From positions 1 to 64,000 of the forward strand of contig JADFZZ010000008.1 in assembly GCA_015232315.1 (NCBI GenBank): 64,000 bases of DNA. The letters run 5' to 3'. The notes beneath the pieces are model-generated. The model saw nothing but the letters and a program-made list of their open reading frames with translations. It was not told the DNA's origin and searched no databases. The position numbers were made by a program, and so were the translations under genes. This document shows positions 53,701 through 62,031 of the stretch, piece after piece. Origin of the DNA: SAR324 cluster bacterium (GTDB lineage Bacteria; SAR324; NAC60-12). Position 1 is the first letter of the stretch. Every line of letters begins with the position of its first letter.

Positions 53701-56005
53701 CATGCTCAGCACCTCTTGTCTCATTCCGGGCGGTATGGACCAGGAAAGTGAAATCCGGTTGTCCCAGGCCTTTGAATATTATCGGCAATATCAATTGCCG
53801 GATATGAGCAATTGCGCGGCTCTATGGTTTACCAGCCGCGTGAGGCAAGCACGATTTCTCGAGCATCAGGACATTCTTGAACAATGCATGACGGTTCTGA
53901 AAAAAGGGGATCAGGATGAGGGGAAGGATCAAATCATCAACACCATTACCAGTCTGAAACTCAAATGTCAGACCATGCTGGAGCCGGTGCCTCCGGAAAA
54001 GGTGGTTGAACAGGTGGCGGCAATTCCAAAACCAGATCCGGCCAATGCCATTGACTGTGCGGCGTTTTACAGCATGGCAGGGTTTATTCTGTCCTGCCAG
54101 AGTCAGCATCTGGAAGCACTGAAGTATTATGATGAATGGTATAAGGTCGAATTTCTGAAACACAATGAACTGTCCGTGCGCATGTATTTTGTGTTTATTT
54201 ATGGAATCAGTCTGTGTCGTGTTCTTGAGCAAGATGATCTGGAAAATTCACAACGCAAAAATTTAAGGAAACGCCTTAAAAAAGTATATGCACTCTGTAA
54301 AAAAATGGGGAAACTTTATCCCGGATTTCATCCCCTGTGGCTTACATTTCAAGGGGTACATTGGGGCTTAAAAGGCAATCTGAAAAAAGCCGACACGTTG
54401 TTTTTAGAGTCCATTGAAGAGTCCGCTACCAAAGATTTCAGGTTTTATGAAATTTTCAGTAAAGCCCAATGGGGGGAAACGCACTGGAAATTCAAGACCG
54501 CCATTGCCAGACGATTACTGCTGGAATGCGTTCAACGTGCCGATGAACTCAAGCTGACAGGGTATGCCACCGTCATTCGAGCCATTCTTGGTGGTAAATG
54601 GCGGTCGCCTCAGGGACATGGCGAGGAACGCCGTGAATATTCACGCACCACTTTCAAAACCAAACATGCCACTCATGCGACAAGTCAGTTGGGAAGCACG
54701 TCTTCTTCAGAAATCACGCTCTATCTCAAACTGAATGAAGTTCTGGAAATGACCCAGAAATTGAGCAAAATGACCAATTCCAAAGACTTGATTCATGAAT
54801 TTCTTCAGGCTACCTGTCGATTGAGCGGAGCCACCATTGCCTATATTTTCAGAAACACAAGCGATAACGCGCTTGAACTGGAAGCTTTTCAGGGGGTTGA
54901 AATCAGCGAGTTGCCTGACAATTTGATGGAACTGCCCTACATGCATTCCAACATCCTGAATAATGCCCGCTTCAAGGAAACCCTGTGTGTCTGGGAACGT
55001 GAAACACGTACCAGAGAAAAATTTCAGGGATCTCTCCTGGCAACGCCCGTCAGTTATCAGAGCAATGTGCTGGGCTATCTGTATCTGGTTCACCCCACTC
55101 TCGAAAATATCTTCGATCGTGATATTCAGGGCGTTGTCGCATCGCTGGCGTCTTCTGCCGCGGTCGCACTGGAAAATTCAATGCTGGTCGAAGATCTGGA
55201 GCAGAGGGTGGCTGAACGAACACATGCGCTGGAGCAGATCAATCATGTCATGGAAGAAGAACTCCAGACCGCAGGCGTCATGCAGCAAGGTCTGATTCCT
55301 GACAAATGCCCTGAAATCGCGGGTGCTCATTTTGTTCATCTATGGACGCCGTGCCATCAAACCGGGGGTGACTGGATGGATTATCTGGTTGATCGCGCAG
55401 GACGACTGGTCATTGTTCAGGCTGATGTGACTGGGCATGGCGTTGGAGCCGCACTGGTCACTTCAGCATTTGCCGCCGCATTTCAGAATTTTCAGGAAAA
55501 ATGGTTTTCTACCCATGCGGATCTGTTTGAGCCCTCTGATATTCTAACCGAGCTGAATTCAACCTGTTATCATGTGGGCCGTGGAGTCCGCCTGGCAACA
55601 GCCGCGGCGCTGTGCATTGATCTGAAACACTATGAACTGACCATTTCCCGTGCGTCACATAATCATCCAATGTTGCTCAGACCCTCCATGCCCAAAGGGT
55701 ACAAAATGTTATTGACCGCCTCTGGACTGACACTGGGCAAGGAAGCAGAAGCCCAATACACGACAGAACGCATCGAACTGGAACCCGGAGATCGTCTTCT
55801 GGTTTATACCGATGGACTGCATGAGTCCACCAATGCGAGAGGCCGGGAATATGGAATAAAAAAAGTTGGACAGTTCCTGTCAGAATGCCATACTTCACGC
55901 AACGTTCATCAGGCTTTACAGGCACTGGTAGAGGATGTGGATCAATATCGTCAGGATGTTCCTTATGGGGATGATGTCACCCTGATTTTGGGCGAAATTG
56001 AATAA
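50792..56005 (+). CDS. Ser/Thr kinase-ATPase-TPR-GAF-PP2C multidomain regulator
   Basis: A 1737-residue soluble regulator. An N-terminal Hanks-type kinase has Lys44 in VVIKIAEL, catalytic Asp138 in LHLDIKPEN and DWG (Asp158) in place of DFG. An AAA/STAND-like ATPase follows (P-loop AGESGMGKSS, about 327-337), then a long helical region with TPR-like repeats (about 720-1290), a GAF domain (about 1310-1465), a coiled coil, and a SpoIIE/RsbU PP2C phosphatase (about 1515-1737; QTGGDWMDY, QADVTGHGVGAA, YTDGLHE, GDDVTL). Kinase-ATPase-GAF chains resemble PknK-type signalling proteins, here with an added phosphatase. No clear ribosome site precedes the ATG at 50792. Confidence 0.92.
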   Translation: MVTESSLEHLGFRVLSVLWEGQFTTVFHARDEREGSSGQTVVIKIAELSYNDSYGSDIIRHEAEMLSNFKHDAIVTPIEFLEKSPYVALIFDYFRGKSLREALSKLGRYDDVDAFYQVATQLLKGLSQAHHQQFLHLDIKPENILFEDENYSRARLADWGIATPYQENMVSGAGFTMEYASPEQTGFLKRSLDYTTDIYSLGVTFYEMLVGNNPFKMESDLGTIHRHVSYTPPSLLEVRGNIPPMLDLLIFKMLEKETTRRYQSCDAILHDLSKLRKNPEETFELGELDQARILKYPSQLAGRQLLMEKLLSLFSTNAPSPRLIAFAGESGMGKSSVTEWLAQQINKNSGFILKIEFPENERLAPFYGFLQIAEKWLEHALEKGPEYLENMAQRLKMNLGPDLGVLIQAYPAFQKMFTGPVSPIVTLPPEQERFRVLKVWNLFLSSLSTREAQIVLWFENLNLADVSTLETLFDVLQSHDSPILERPCILATLGSQLPTPEVLASWWPQYVDSPDSHIMVQMLEPLDNKVISQIIEDAAVFSPSDLQALKEKLIPLSRGNPLFIKILLERMLKERILSFDLATQSWTLNSDKLRHFSVPENLLGTLVSHLEELEMKDRDILGMCALWRIPFTAEDIAEVFLLDVSEVLHAISEGQYYQILASEQHLFQFAHQNVRQSLIQSLPEPKTRQWNMLIVRHCWSQPDNMDPYLIIHYLEKADTSQLPGDKVIQSYLHAGDKASGMYANAEALRFYQTAWTLLQEGSTAENDPAIVKSLLLNMAEMEVRLKLPENAQIHYEELLKTSTDSMEQASWFARLSFGYLIANNAATAAEFAKKAIRSYGVFFPSPKWIIPALIVEVLRFIVVNVFLPRSLRLKMKKKRREHLLKVCDNSSDFIMPIYFVDVIQCVYFIIKLMNLAAFLPDGKERAKALGYSVSILSAMGLLEKGLKLVDWCAEFMRSADETSNYLLYRSMLSTSCLIPGGMDQESEIRLSQAFEYYRQYQLPDMSNCAALWFTSRVRQARFLEHQDILEQCMTVLKKGDQDEGKDQIINTITSLKLKCQTMLEPVPPEKVVEQVAAIPKPDPANAIDCAAFYSMAGFILSCQSQHLEALKYYDEWYKVEFLKHNELSVRMYFVFIYGISLCRVLEQDDLENSQRKNLRKRLKKVYALCKKMGKLYPGFHPLWLTFQGVHWGLKGNLKKADTLFLESIEESATKDFRFYEIFSKAQWGETHWKFKTAIARRLLLECVQRADELKLTGYATVIRAILGGKWRSPQGHGEERREYSRTTFKTKHATHATSQLGSTSSSEITLYLKLNEVLEMTQKLSKMTNSKDLIHEFLQATCRLSGATIAYIFRNTSDNALELEAFQGVEISELPDNLMELPYMHSNILNNARFKETLCVWERETRTREKFQGSLLATPVSYQSNVLGYLYLVHPTLENIFDRDIQGVVASLASSAAVALENSMLVEDLEQRVAERTHALEQINHVMEEELQTAGVMQQGLIPDKCPEIAGAHFVHLWTPCHQTGGDWMDYLVDRAGRLVIVQADVTGHGVGAALVTSAFAAAFQNFQEKWFSTHADLFEPSDILTELNSTCYHVGRGVRLATAAALCIDLKHYELTISRASHNHPMLLRPSMPKGYKMLLTASGLTLGKEAEAQYTTERIELEPGDRLLVYTDGLHESTNARGREYGIKKVGQFLSECHTSRNVHQALQALVEDVDQYRQDVPYGDDVTLILGEIE

Positions 56006-56151
56006 GGTATAAAAACACATTAAGGTGAAATCATTTGACTTCTAACCCTCCTTCCTCTCAAGCGTTCAATGCCCCGAATATCAAGGATTCCCAGCAACCA
56101 GAAACATTACCCTGTGCTTCGGCTACCCGGATTTATTGGCAGGACGCACCC

Positions 56152-58725
56152 ATGAACAGGTTGAAGGCTTTCCTCCAGATTTATCGGTTTGGCTTATTTG
56201 TCGCAATCTTCCTATGCTTGCATGCCTCCTTGGGTTTTGCTCAGACGCCCCCTCAAACCGCCTCCAGGGACTCCCGAAAACTAGAGGAAACATTTGAATT
56301 CCCTCAGTTCAAGATCCGCACAAGTTCTTATTACCACAATCAGGATGGAGATTCCTTTGTGTATCAGAACGCGAAAATCGAATGGGAAGATATGGTGCTG
56401 GAAGGCGATGAAGTTCGGGTTAACCGAAAACAGGGAATGATCATCGCCACAGGCTTTGTGCACTTTACCGACAATGATGTCATTGCCACAGTGGACCGCT
56501 TTGAAATGGATCTCAAGACCCGTGAAGTGCTGATGTACAATGCGGTGGTCTATGATTTTAAAAACAGTGCTTACCTCACCGCTGAAAAAATCCGCAGAAT
56601 CGATCGTAATTATTTTCAGGCCCTGAATTGTGGCATCACGACTTGTGATCCGGAGTCACCGGTCTGGAGAGTCACCAGTTCAGAAATTAATTATTACATG
56701 GAAAATTTTTCAGCGGCCTCCGGCGCCAAACTTTATATCCGTGATGTTCCAGTATTCTATTTCCCTTATGTATTTTGGCCGACAGTCACAAAACGCCAGA
56801 GTGGAATGCTGTCCCCGGGCTACAGTCTGATCTCCAGCAGTGACAAAGCTTACAAACTCGGGTATGTGGTGGATATGCCCTATTTCTGGGCCATCGACCA
56901 GGATCAGGATCTGACCACCACTTTTCAATGGATTGAACTTCGTGGAAAAGGTCTGCAACTGGAATACAACTATGCCTTTCGGGAGAATATGTTTGGCATG
57001 CTGCGTTATCGCAGAATTGATGAAGACCGGCTGAGTGTGGACGAAGACAGGCGCTTGACGCTGGATCTCCCACGCTTCAAGTATGAATTTTTTCATAACC
57101 AAACGGTGATCGACAACTCCACGCGGATGATTATTTCCACAACAGGATACAGTGACGGGCAGTATAAACGGGAATATGACCGCACAGACTCGTCCTTACG
57201 TGCCCGTGATACGACCTTATCTCTTACCCGGCAATATGAACAGGGAAATGCCTCGCTGGTGTTTAATCCTTATTCCCTGTTTGAGGCAGAATCCTGGGAA
57301 AACAGAAAGCTTCAGGATTCAGCTCTGCAACAATTGCCTCAATTTACCTTCAATGTGAGTGGCAATCCCTGGGATGAGCTGTCCCTGACACTTGAAACAT
57401 CGGGCAGCACTACCCGTTATTACAGAGAAATCGGCAGGGGCGGTGTGCGTACAATTGCCACTCCGAAAATCAGGTATCAATTTCCGTTTTTTGAATATTT
57501 CAAAGCGAACCTGGGATATGGCAAGCGGTTTTCTTTTTATGATGTCGATCATCCACAGTCCTCATTTGCCATTGATATTGAAGTGCTGGACGCGGAAATC
57601 AATACAGCGCTGGAGCGTATATTTGAAGTGGATGAAGGCAATTACAGCCGTTTCAAACACATCATAACGCCCAGAATCATGTACACTCAGGTAGCGGATG
57701 TTCATCAGGAACAAAGCATTGCAGTCAGTTTTGACGGGGAGGATTCTGTCAAGTCACAGCAATTGATCACTTACCGTATTGAGAACGTGCTGTTGGCCAA
57801 AAAAAGACTGATCGAACGGGCCATCACCCTCAATGAATCCGGCTATCTTCAATTGCGAAAATTTAACCTGAAACCCCAGATGTTGCACCGCATCCGCCCC
57901 ATGGTGGGACAGGAATTTTCCGCCGAAATTGAATTTCTGAATGAACTGGATCGTATTACTGACGGAGAACTCAGCGAGGCGCAAAAAGAAGAAATCCTGG
58001 CGGTTGCTCAGCGTGGAGTTTTAAGAAGTACCTTGCACAAAACCGGACGTGCCACCTATGAAAGTCCCAGTTGGGTTTTTGCGACATTCAGCCTGACTCA
58101 GCGCTATGATAAACTCAAGGACGATATTCATCAAACGTTTCGGGGGCCCGTTGAACTGAATTCCGAGACAGACCCCGGTGAACCATTGTTGCCCTTGATA
58201 CTGGAATGGGGACTCAACCCGGGACCGGCGTTTTCATGGAATTTTATGTTGCGCTACCACCATCAGCTTTCCAGGATCATTGAATCCAAGGCTGATTTTC
58301 AAGTCAGCATTGATCGAAATACCTCCAATATCAATTTTCACAACAATGAAAGTACCTTCCGGACTCCTGATGGTTTTTTACATCAAAACACTTCCACTTT
58401 ATCTTTCAATAATTCGTTTGCCGCCACCGATGAACTGAGCGTGGGGTTTTATGGGAAATTGAATCTGAGTGCGGATGATCGCAGTTTCGAACGCAGGCTT
58501 GTGGAGGATTCTTTTTCCACCACATATCGGTCCAATTGTTATGCACTGCAACTGAGTCTCAGGGAAAATGTGACTAAAGTTCAGGAGGAAGCTCCGGAAG
58601 GTGTGACACCAAAAGAACGGGAAGTCGTAGATCGCACTGTGTATTTTACTGTCACCTTTGGCCCCTCCGCTCTGCCAACAATACAGGCCAATGAAACGTA
58701 TGTCCGTGAACATCCTCCCTTGTAA
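56152..58725 (+). CDS. lptD: LPS-assembly protein LptD (OstA/Imp)
   Basis: Outer-membrane translocon that inserts LPS into the outer leaflet. 857 residues: signal peptide, an N-terminal OstA/LptA-like jelly roll (NAKIEWEDMVLEGDEVRVN; FVHFTDNDVIATVDR), then the beta-barrel with LYIRDVPVFYFPYVFWPT and many aromatic strands to the end. A CGITTCDPESPVW segment gives the cysteine pair that precedes the barrel. Start at ATG 56152 with AGGA, opening a signal peptide; a TTG at 56035 is further upstream. It is downstream of the giant regulator gene by 146 bp, and the next gene follows by seven bases. Confidence 0.95.
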   Translation: MNRLKAFLQIYRFGLFVAIFLCLHASLGFAQTPPQTASRDSRKLEETFEFPQFKIRTSSYYHNQDGDSFVYQNAKIEWEDMVLEGDEVRVNRKQGMIIATGFVHFTDNDVIATVDRFEMDLKTREVLMYNAVVYDFKNSAYLTAEKIRRIDRNYFQALNCGITTCDPESPVWRVTSSEINYYMENFSAASGAKLYIRDVPVFYFPYVFWPTVTKRQSGMLSPGYSLISSSDKAYKLGYVVDMPYFWAIDQDQDLTTTFQWIELRGKGLQLEYNYAFRENMFGMLRYRRIDEDRLSVDEDRRLTLDLPRFKYEFFHNQTVIDNSTRMIISTTGYSDGQYKREYDRTDSSLRARDTTLSLTRQYEQGNASLVFNPYSLFEAESWENRKLQDSALQQLPQFTFNVSGNPWDELSLTLETSGSTTRYYREIGRGGVRTIATPKIRYQFPFFEYFKANLGYGKRFSFYDVDHPQSSFAIDIEVLDAEINTALERIFEVDEGNYSRFKHIITPRIMYTQVADVHQEQSIAVSFDGEDSVKSQQLITYRIENVLLAKKRLIERAITLNESGYLQLRKFNLKPQMLHRIRPMVGQEFSAEIEFLNELDRITDGELSEAQKEEILAVAQRGVLRSTLHKTGRATYESPSWVFATFSLTQRYDKLKDDIHQTFRGPVELNSETDPGEPLLPLILEWGLNPGPAFSWNFMLRYHHQLSRIIESKADFQVSIDRNTSNINFHNNESTFRTPDGFLHQNTSTLSFNNSFAATDELSVGFYGKLNLSADDRSFERRLVEDSFSTTYRSNCYALQLSLRENVTKVQEEAPEGVTPKEREVVDRTVYFTVTFGPSALPTIQANETYVREHPPL

Positions 58726-58732
58726 GCCTGCC

Positions 58733-59452
58733 ATGAAACCTTTGAATCACACCTTAATACATCTGCTCCAGCTTGTCCTGTTTTTGAGCATTCTGCTTCC
58801 AGAACTCAGAGCGGAAACAGAATCGGCCACACCTGCGCAACCCGCACCCCCTCCCGGCATTGACATTCGAAGCCAGGAATCCAGAAAATATACCAGAGAA
58901 CCTGATTTTCTCCATACGCACCTTGTTTCACGCTGGCGTGGAGGATATTTTGGAATTGGTTTGAGGCATCTCCAACTCCAGATCATGGATGACCTCGTCG
59001 AGGATAAAAATGTGGAATCCAATGGAGCGGCCTATAACATCGGCTTGCTCTGGGATGAAAGAATTTTTGAATATGCGCGGCATGTCTCGATTGTGGATCC
59101 CCGAAACGGTGTCGTTTTCAAAAACCGCTTTTTTGACCGGGTTGAAATCATCCAGAATAACTTCTGGTATATCTGGGCGCCACGAATTGCCACCTCATTA
59201 TATTTTCATCTGGGAATGGGACTTCAGCTATCACAACTCCGTACTCTGGGTGACGGTATCTCTGAACTCTTTGAAGAAAATTCGCTGGTTGGTGGTGCGG
59301 GTTTTGCGTGGTTTCTAACAAACAGTCTGGTTGTACAATACCGTTTGAGTTATGGTTCCTATTCATCGGCACTTTCCGAACAGCAAAAAGAAATCTTTCT
59401 GAACAACTCCCTCATACAAACCTTGTATTGGGAATACTATTTTTCTCTCTGA
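58733..59452 (+). CDS. Exported protein, probably small outer-membrane barrel (239 aa)
   Basis: Not recognised. After a signal peptide (MKPLNHTLIHLLQLVLFL, cleavage near LRA-ET) and a Pro/Ala-rich linker, the chain has alternating hydrophobic strands (YFGIGLRHLQLQIM, AATSLYFHLGMGLQLSQL-like, SLVVQYRLSYGSYSS) and ends in an aromatic-rich YWEYYFSL, a plausible barrel C-terminus with terminal hydrophobic residue pattern. It is seven bases after lptD and so in its operon, which suggests an outer-membrane job. ATG at 58733; earlier in-frame ATG at 58700 would overlap lptD. Confidence 0.6.
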   Translation: MKPLNHTLIHLLQLVLFLSILLPELRAETESATPAQPAPPPGIDIRSQESRKYTREPDFLHTHLVSRWRGGYFGIGLRHLQLQIMDDLVEDKNVESNGAAYNIGLLWDERIFEYARHVSIVDPRNGVVFKNRFFDRVEIIQNNFWYIWAPRIATSLYFHLGMGLQLSQLRTLGDGISELFEENSLVGGAGFAWFLTNSLVVQYRLSYGSYSSALSEQQKEIFLNNSLIQTLYWEYYFSL

Positions 59453-59598
59453 CACAAAAAATCCGCACGAATTCACCGAGGATCCTTCAGCGTAACGCTT
59501 GTTGATGTTGGCCGGCGATCAGGTCTTCAAACCAAAAAACTGAAAGGATTTCGCCCTGCGAAATTACACGTCAGTTCAACCCTGTGAGTTCTTTTTTA

Positions 59599-59656
59599 TT
59601 GACAAATGACTCAGGGTCATTTACCGTTCAGGGTATCAACTGACCCCAAGTCATTT
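59599..59656 (+). promoter_or_regulatory. Promoter with two TetR-type operators
   Basis: Operator 1 (59604-59622) is a perfect AAATGAC-N5-GTCATTT palindrome. Operator 2 (59638-59656) has the same spacing with one mismatch (AACTGAC-N5-GTCATTT). Their centres are 34 bp apart. A -35 TTGACA at 59599-59604 with a 17-bp spacer and a weak TACCGT -10 overlaps operator 1. The position directly before the TetR gene suggests self-repression. Confidence 0.8.
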
Positions 59657-59669
59657 ATCGGACAAAAGT

Positions 59670-60317
59670 ATGAAGATTCAACATCGGGCTATTCAGGACG
59701 AACAAAAAATGGAGCGTCGTCAGGAGATTCTTTCTGCGGCACAGAAATTACTGGAAGACAATGGCCCCAATCTTCCAGCCGTACAGGACATAGCCACACA
59801 GGCTGGTATGGCTAAGGGGACGGTATATCTGTATTTCAAGACAAAGGAAGAAATATTTTTTTCATTGCTGGAAATACAAGTTCAAAAATGGCTGGACGAA
59901 ATTGATAAAGTATTGGAGGGCGCACCCAATGAGGTCAGTGTGGATCAGGTTGTTTCCGTGCTGTATCAATATGTGTTGAACAGACCCTATGTGCTTCATC
60001 TGACCAATATATTTTATGGAGTCCTGCAACCAAAGATTTCCCCCAAAGCAGTTTCCCGTTATCAACGTAATATCGCAAAACGGGTCTACAAAGGTGGACG
60101 CTCCATTGAGCGTGTGTTTCCAACTCTGAAAAACGGACAAGGGTTTCATTTGCTACTCAGCAGTTATGCCTTGATGGTGGGGTTCTGGCAACTGGCTGAG
60201 CCTGTGTCTACGGCACTCCCCGCCGTTAAACTGGTCGGCATAGTGATTGATTTTAATTTTGAAAAAGATTTAAAAGAAGCACTGAGTCGCTTGTGGAAAG
60301 GGAGTTTAACCCCTTGA
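59670..60317 (+). CDS. TetR/AcrR-family repressor
   Basis: A 215-residue regulator. The N-terminal DNA-binding helix-turn-helix is AVQDIATQAGMAKGTVYLYFKTKEEIF (about 37-63; quoted parts: IATQAGMAKGTVYLYF). The C-terminal ligand domain is all-helical. By position it probably controls itself and the oxidoreductase and ligase genes that follow, and two palindromic operators sit in its promoter. TetR repressors of fatty-acid genes (FadR type in Bacillus, PsrA type in Pseudomonas) are known to bind acyl-CoA, so an acyl-CoA ligand is plausible but not shown. Confidence 0.9.
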   Translation: MKIQHRAIQDEQKMERRQEILSAAQKLLEDNGPNLPAVQDIATQAGMAKGTVYLYFKTKEEIFFSLLEIQVQKWLDEIDKVLEGAPNEVSVDQVVSVLYQYVLNRPYVLHLTNIFYGVLQPKISPKAVSRYQRNIAKRVYKGGRSIERVFPTLKNGQGFHLLLSSYALMVGFWQLAEPVSTALPAVKLVGIVIDFNFEKDLKEALSRLWKGSLTP

Positions 60318-60344
60318 TTTCACGCCAAACAATTAGGGATTAAT

Positions 60345-61934
60345 ATGAAGACATCTATGAAACAAGAACAGAAATATGATTATGACTATATCGTGATCGG
60401 CAGTGGTTTCGGTGGATCGGTTTCAGCATTGAGACTGGCTGAAAAAGGTTACAACGTGTTGGTGATTGAAAAAGGAAAATGGTACAAACCACTGGATTTC
60501 GCAAAAACCAACTGGGATCTGAAACGCTGGATGTGGATGCCGGCCGCCAGGTTTTATGGAATTTTCAAAATGAGCCTGTTTCAGCATGTTTCCATTCTTT
60601 CCGGGGTGGGCGTTGGCGGTGGTTCGCTGGTGTATGCCAATACGTTGCCTGTGCCAAAAGAGAAATTTTATAAAACCGGTGCCTGGGCTCATCTGGGGGA
60701 CTGGGAAAAAGAATTAAAACCTTACTATGACCTGGCCTTGAAAATGCTGGGTGCCACGCCCAATCCGGAAATGCAGGTAGGCGATAAAGTTCTTGAGCGG
60801 ATCGCGAAAGACATGGGGCGGGAAGCTCATTATGGCCCTACAAATGTTGCCGTATTTTTTGGAAAACCGGAGAAAACAGTGAAAGATCCCTATTTTGGTG
60901 GAGAAGGACCAGAACGGACAGGATGTAATTTTTGTGGCAGTTGCATGGTCGGTTGCCGGGTCGGCGCAAAAAACACCCTTGATAAAAATTATTTGTATCT
61001 GGCCCAGAAAAAAGGAGCCAAAATTCAGGCTGAAACGCAGGTGTATGATGTGGTGCCACTGGATGAAGCCGACGGATCCACTGGATACAAGGTTAAATGT
61101 GAAAACTCCATCAATTTATTAAAAAAGGATAAACAGGAATTCACCTGCAAAGGCGTTGTTTTTTCAGGTGGCGTTCTTGGAACCAATGAACTGCTACTGA
61201 AATTAAAAAAAACCTCCCTGCCACGCCTTTCTGAAAAGGTGGGACATGACATTCGTACCAATTCTGAAAGCCTGGTCACGGTCACCTCTACTGACAAAAA
61301 CGCCACTTTTTCCAAAGGAGTGGCCATTGGTTCCATCCTGCATACCGATGATAACAGCCATGTCGAACCTGTCCGCTATGCTCCGGGCAATGGGTTCTGG
61401 CGGTTATTGCTCATCCCTATGGTTTATGAGAAAAATCCCTTGAAACGGTTTGGAAAACTGGGAATGGACTATCTTCGGCATCCGCTGAAAAATCTGAAAG
61501 TCATGTCTGTGAATGACTGGTCAAAACAAACACAGATCCTGCTGTTCATGCAGACCCTGGACAGCAAACTGAAGTTATCCCTGGCACCGTTTGGTCAGAT
61601 GATGACTTCTCTGGTAGAAGGCCCCGCCCCGAGTTCCTTTATTCCCGAAGCGGAACAAATCGCGGGTAAATTTGCCAGTATTGTTAATGGAAAACCACAG
61701 GTCCTGTTCAACGAAACATTGTTGGGCATTCCCACGACCGCCCATATTTTGGGAGGAGCCATCAAGGGAAAAGACGCGGCAGAAGGTGTGGTTGATAAAT
61801 ATAACCGGGTCTTTGGTTATCAAAACATGATGGTTTGTGACGGTTCTATGGTTTCGGCCAATCCCGGAGTCAATCCATCCCTGACCATCACCGCCTTGTC
61901 GGAACATGCCATGAGTAAGATTCCGGCTAAATAA
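60345..61934 (+). CDS. GMC-type FAD oxidoreductase (cholesterol-oxidase-like group)
   Basis: A 529-residue flavoprotein. FAD-binding YIVIGSGFGGSVSALRLA and VLVIEKG begin it, the GMC motif GVGVGGGSLVYANTL follows, and a cysteine-rich TGCNFCGSCMVGCRVGAKN segment may hold an iron-sulfur-like or structural site; the C-terminus has AHILGGA and NPGVNPSLTITALSEHA. GMC enzymes oxidise alcohols of sugars, sterols or lipids. Its place between an acyl-CoA-type repressor and an acyl-CoA ligase points to a fatty or sterol alcohol (inference). ATG at 60345 with AGGG upstream. Confidence 0.88.
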   Translation: MKTSMKQEQKYDYDYIVIGSGFGGSVSALRLAEKGYNVLVIEKGKWYKPLDFAKTNWDLKRWMWMPAARFYGIFKMSLFQHVSILSGVGVGGGSLVYANTLPVPKEKFYKTGAWAHLGDWEKELKPYYDLALKMLGATPNPEMQVGDKVLERIAKDMGREAHYGPTNVAVFFGKPEKTVKDPYFGGEGPERTGCNFCGSCMVGCRVGAKNTLDKNYLYLAQKKGAKIQAETQVYDVVPLDEADGSTGYKVKCENSINLLKKDKQEFTCKGVVFSGGVLGTNELLLKLKKTSLPRLSEKVGHDIRTNSESLVTVTSTDKNATFSKGVAIGSILHTDDNSHVEPVRYAPGNGFWRLLLIPMVYEKNPLKRFGKLGMDYLRHPLKNLKVMSVNDWSKQTQILLFMQTLDSKLKLSLAPFGQMMTSLVEGPAPSSFIPEAEQIAGKFASIVNGKPQVLFNETLLGIPTTAHILGGAIKGKDAAEGVVDKYNRVFGYQNMMVCDGSMVSANPGVNPSLTITALSEHAMSKIPAK

Positions 61935-61951
61935 CCAGATTTCTAATCTGG
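61935..61951 (+). terminator. Short hairpin after the oxidoreductase stop
   Basis: CCAGATT-TCT-AATCTGG is perfect and starts right after the TAA. There is no T run, so it may be an mRNA-stabilising stem rather than a terminator. Confidence 0.35.
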
Positions 61952-62031
61952 CGTAAATTCATGAATCGTACTGCTTATAAAATCAGTTCACGTATTCTAA
62001 ACACAATCGAAAGTTCCCAATAGGAGAAATC

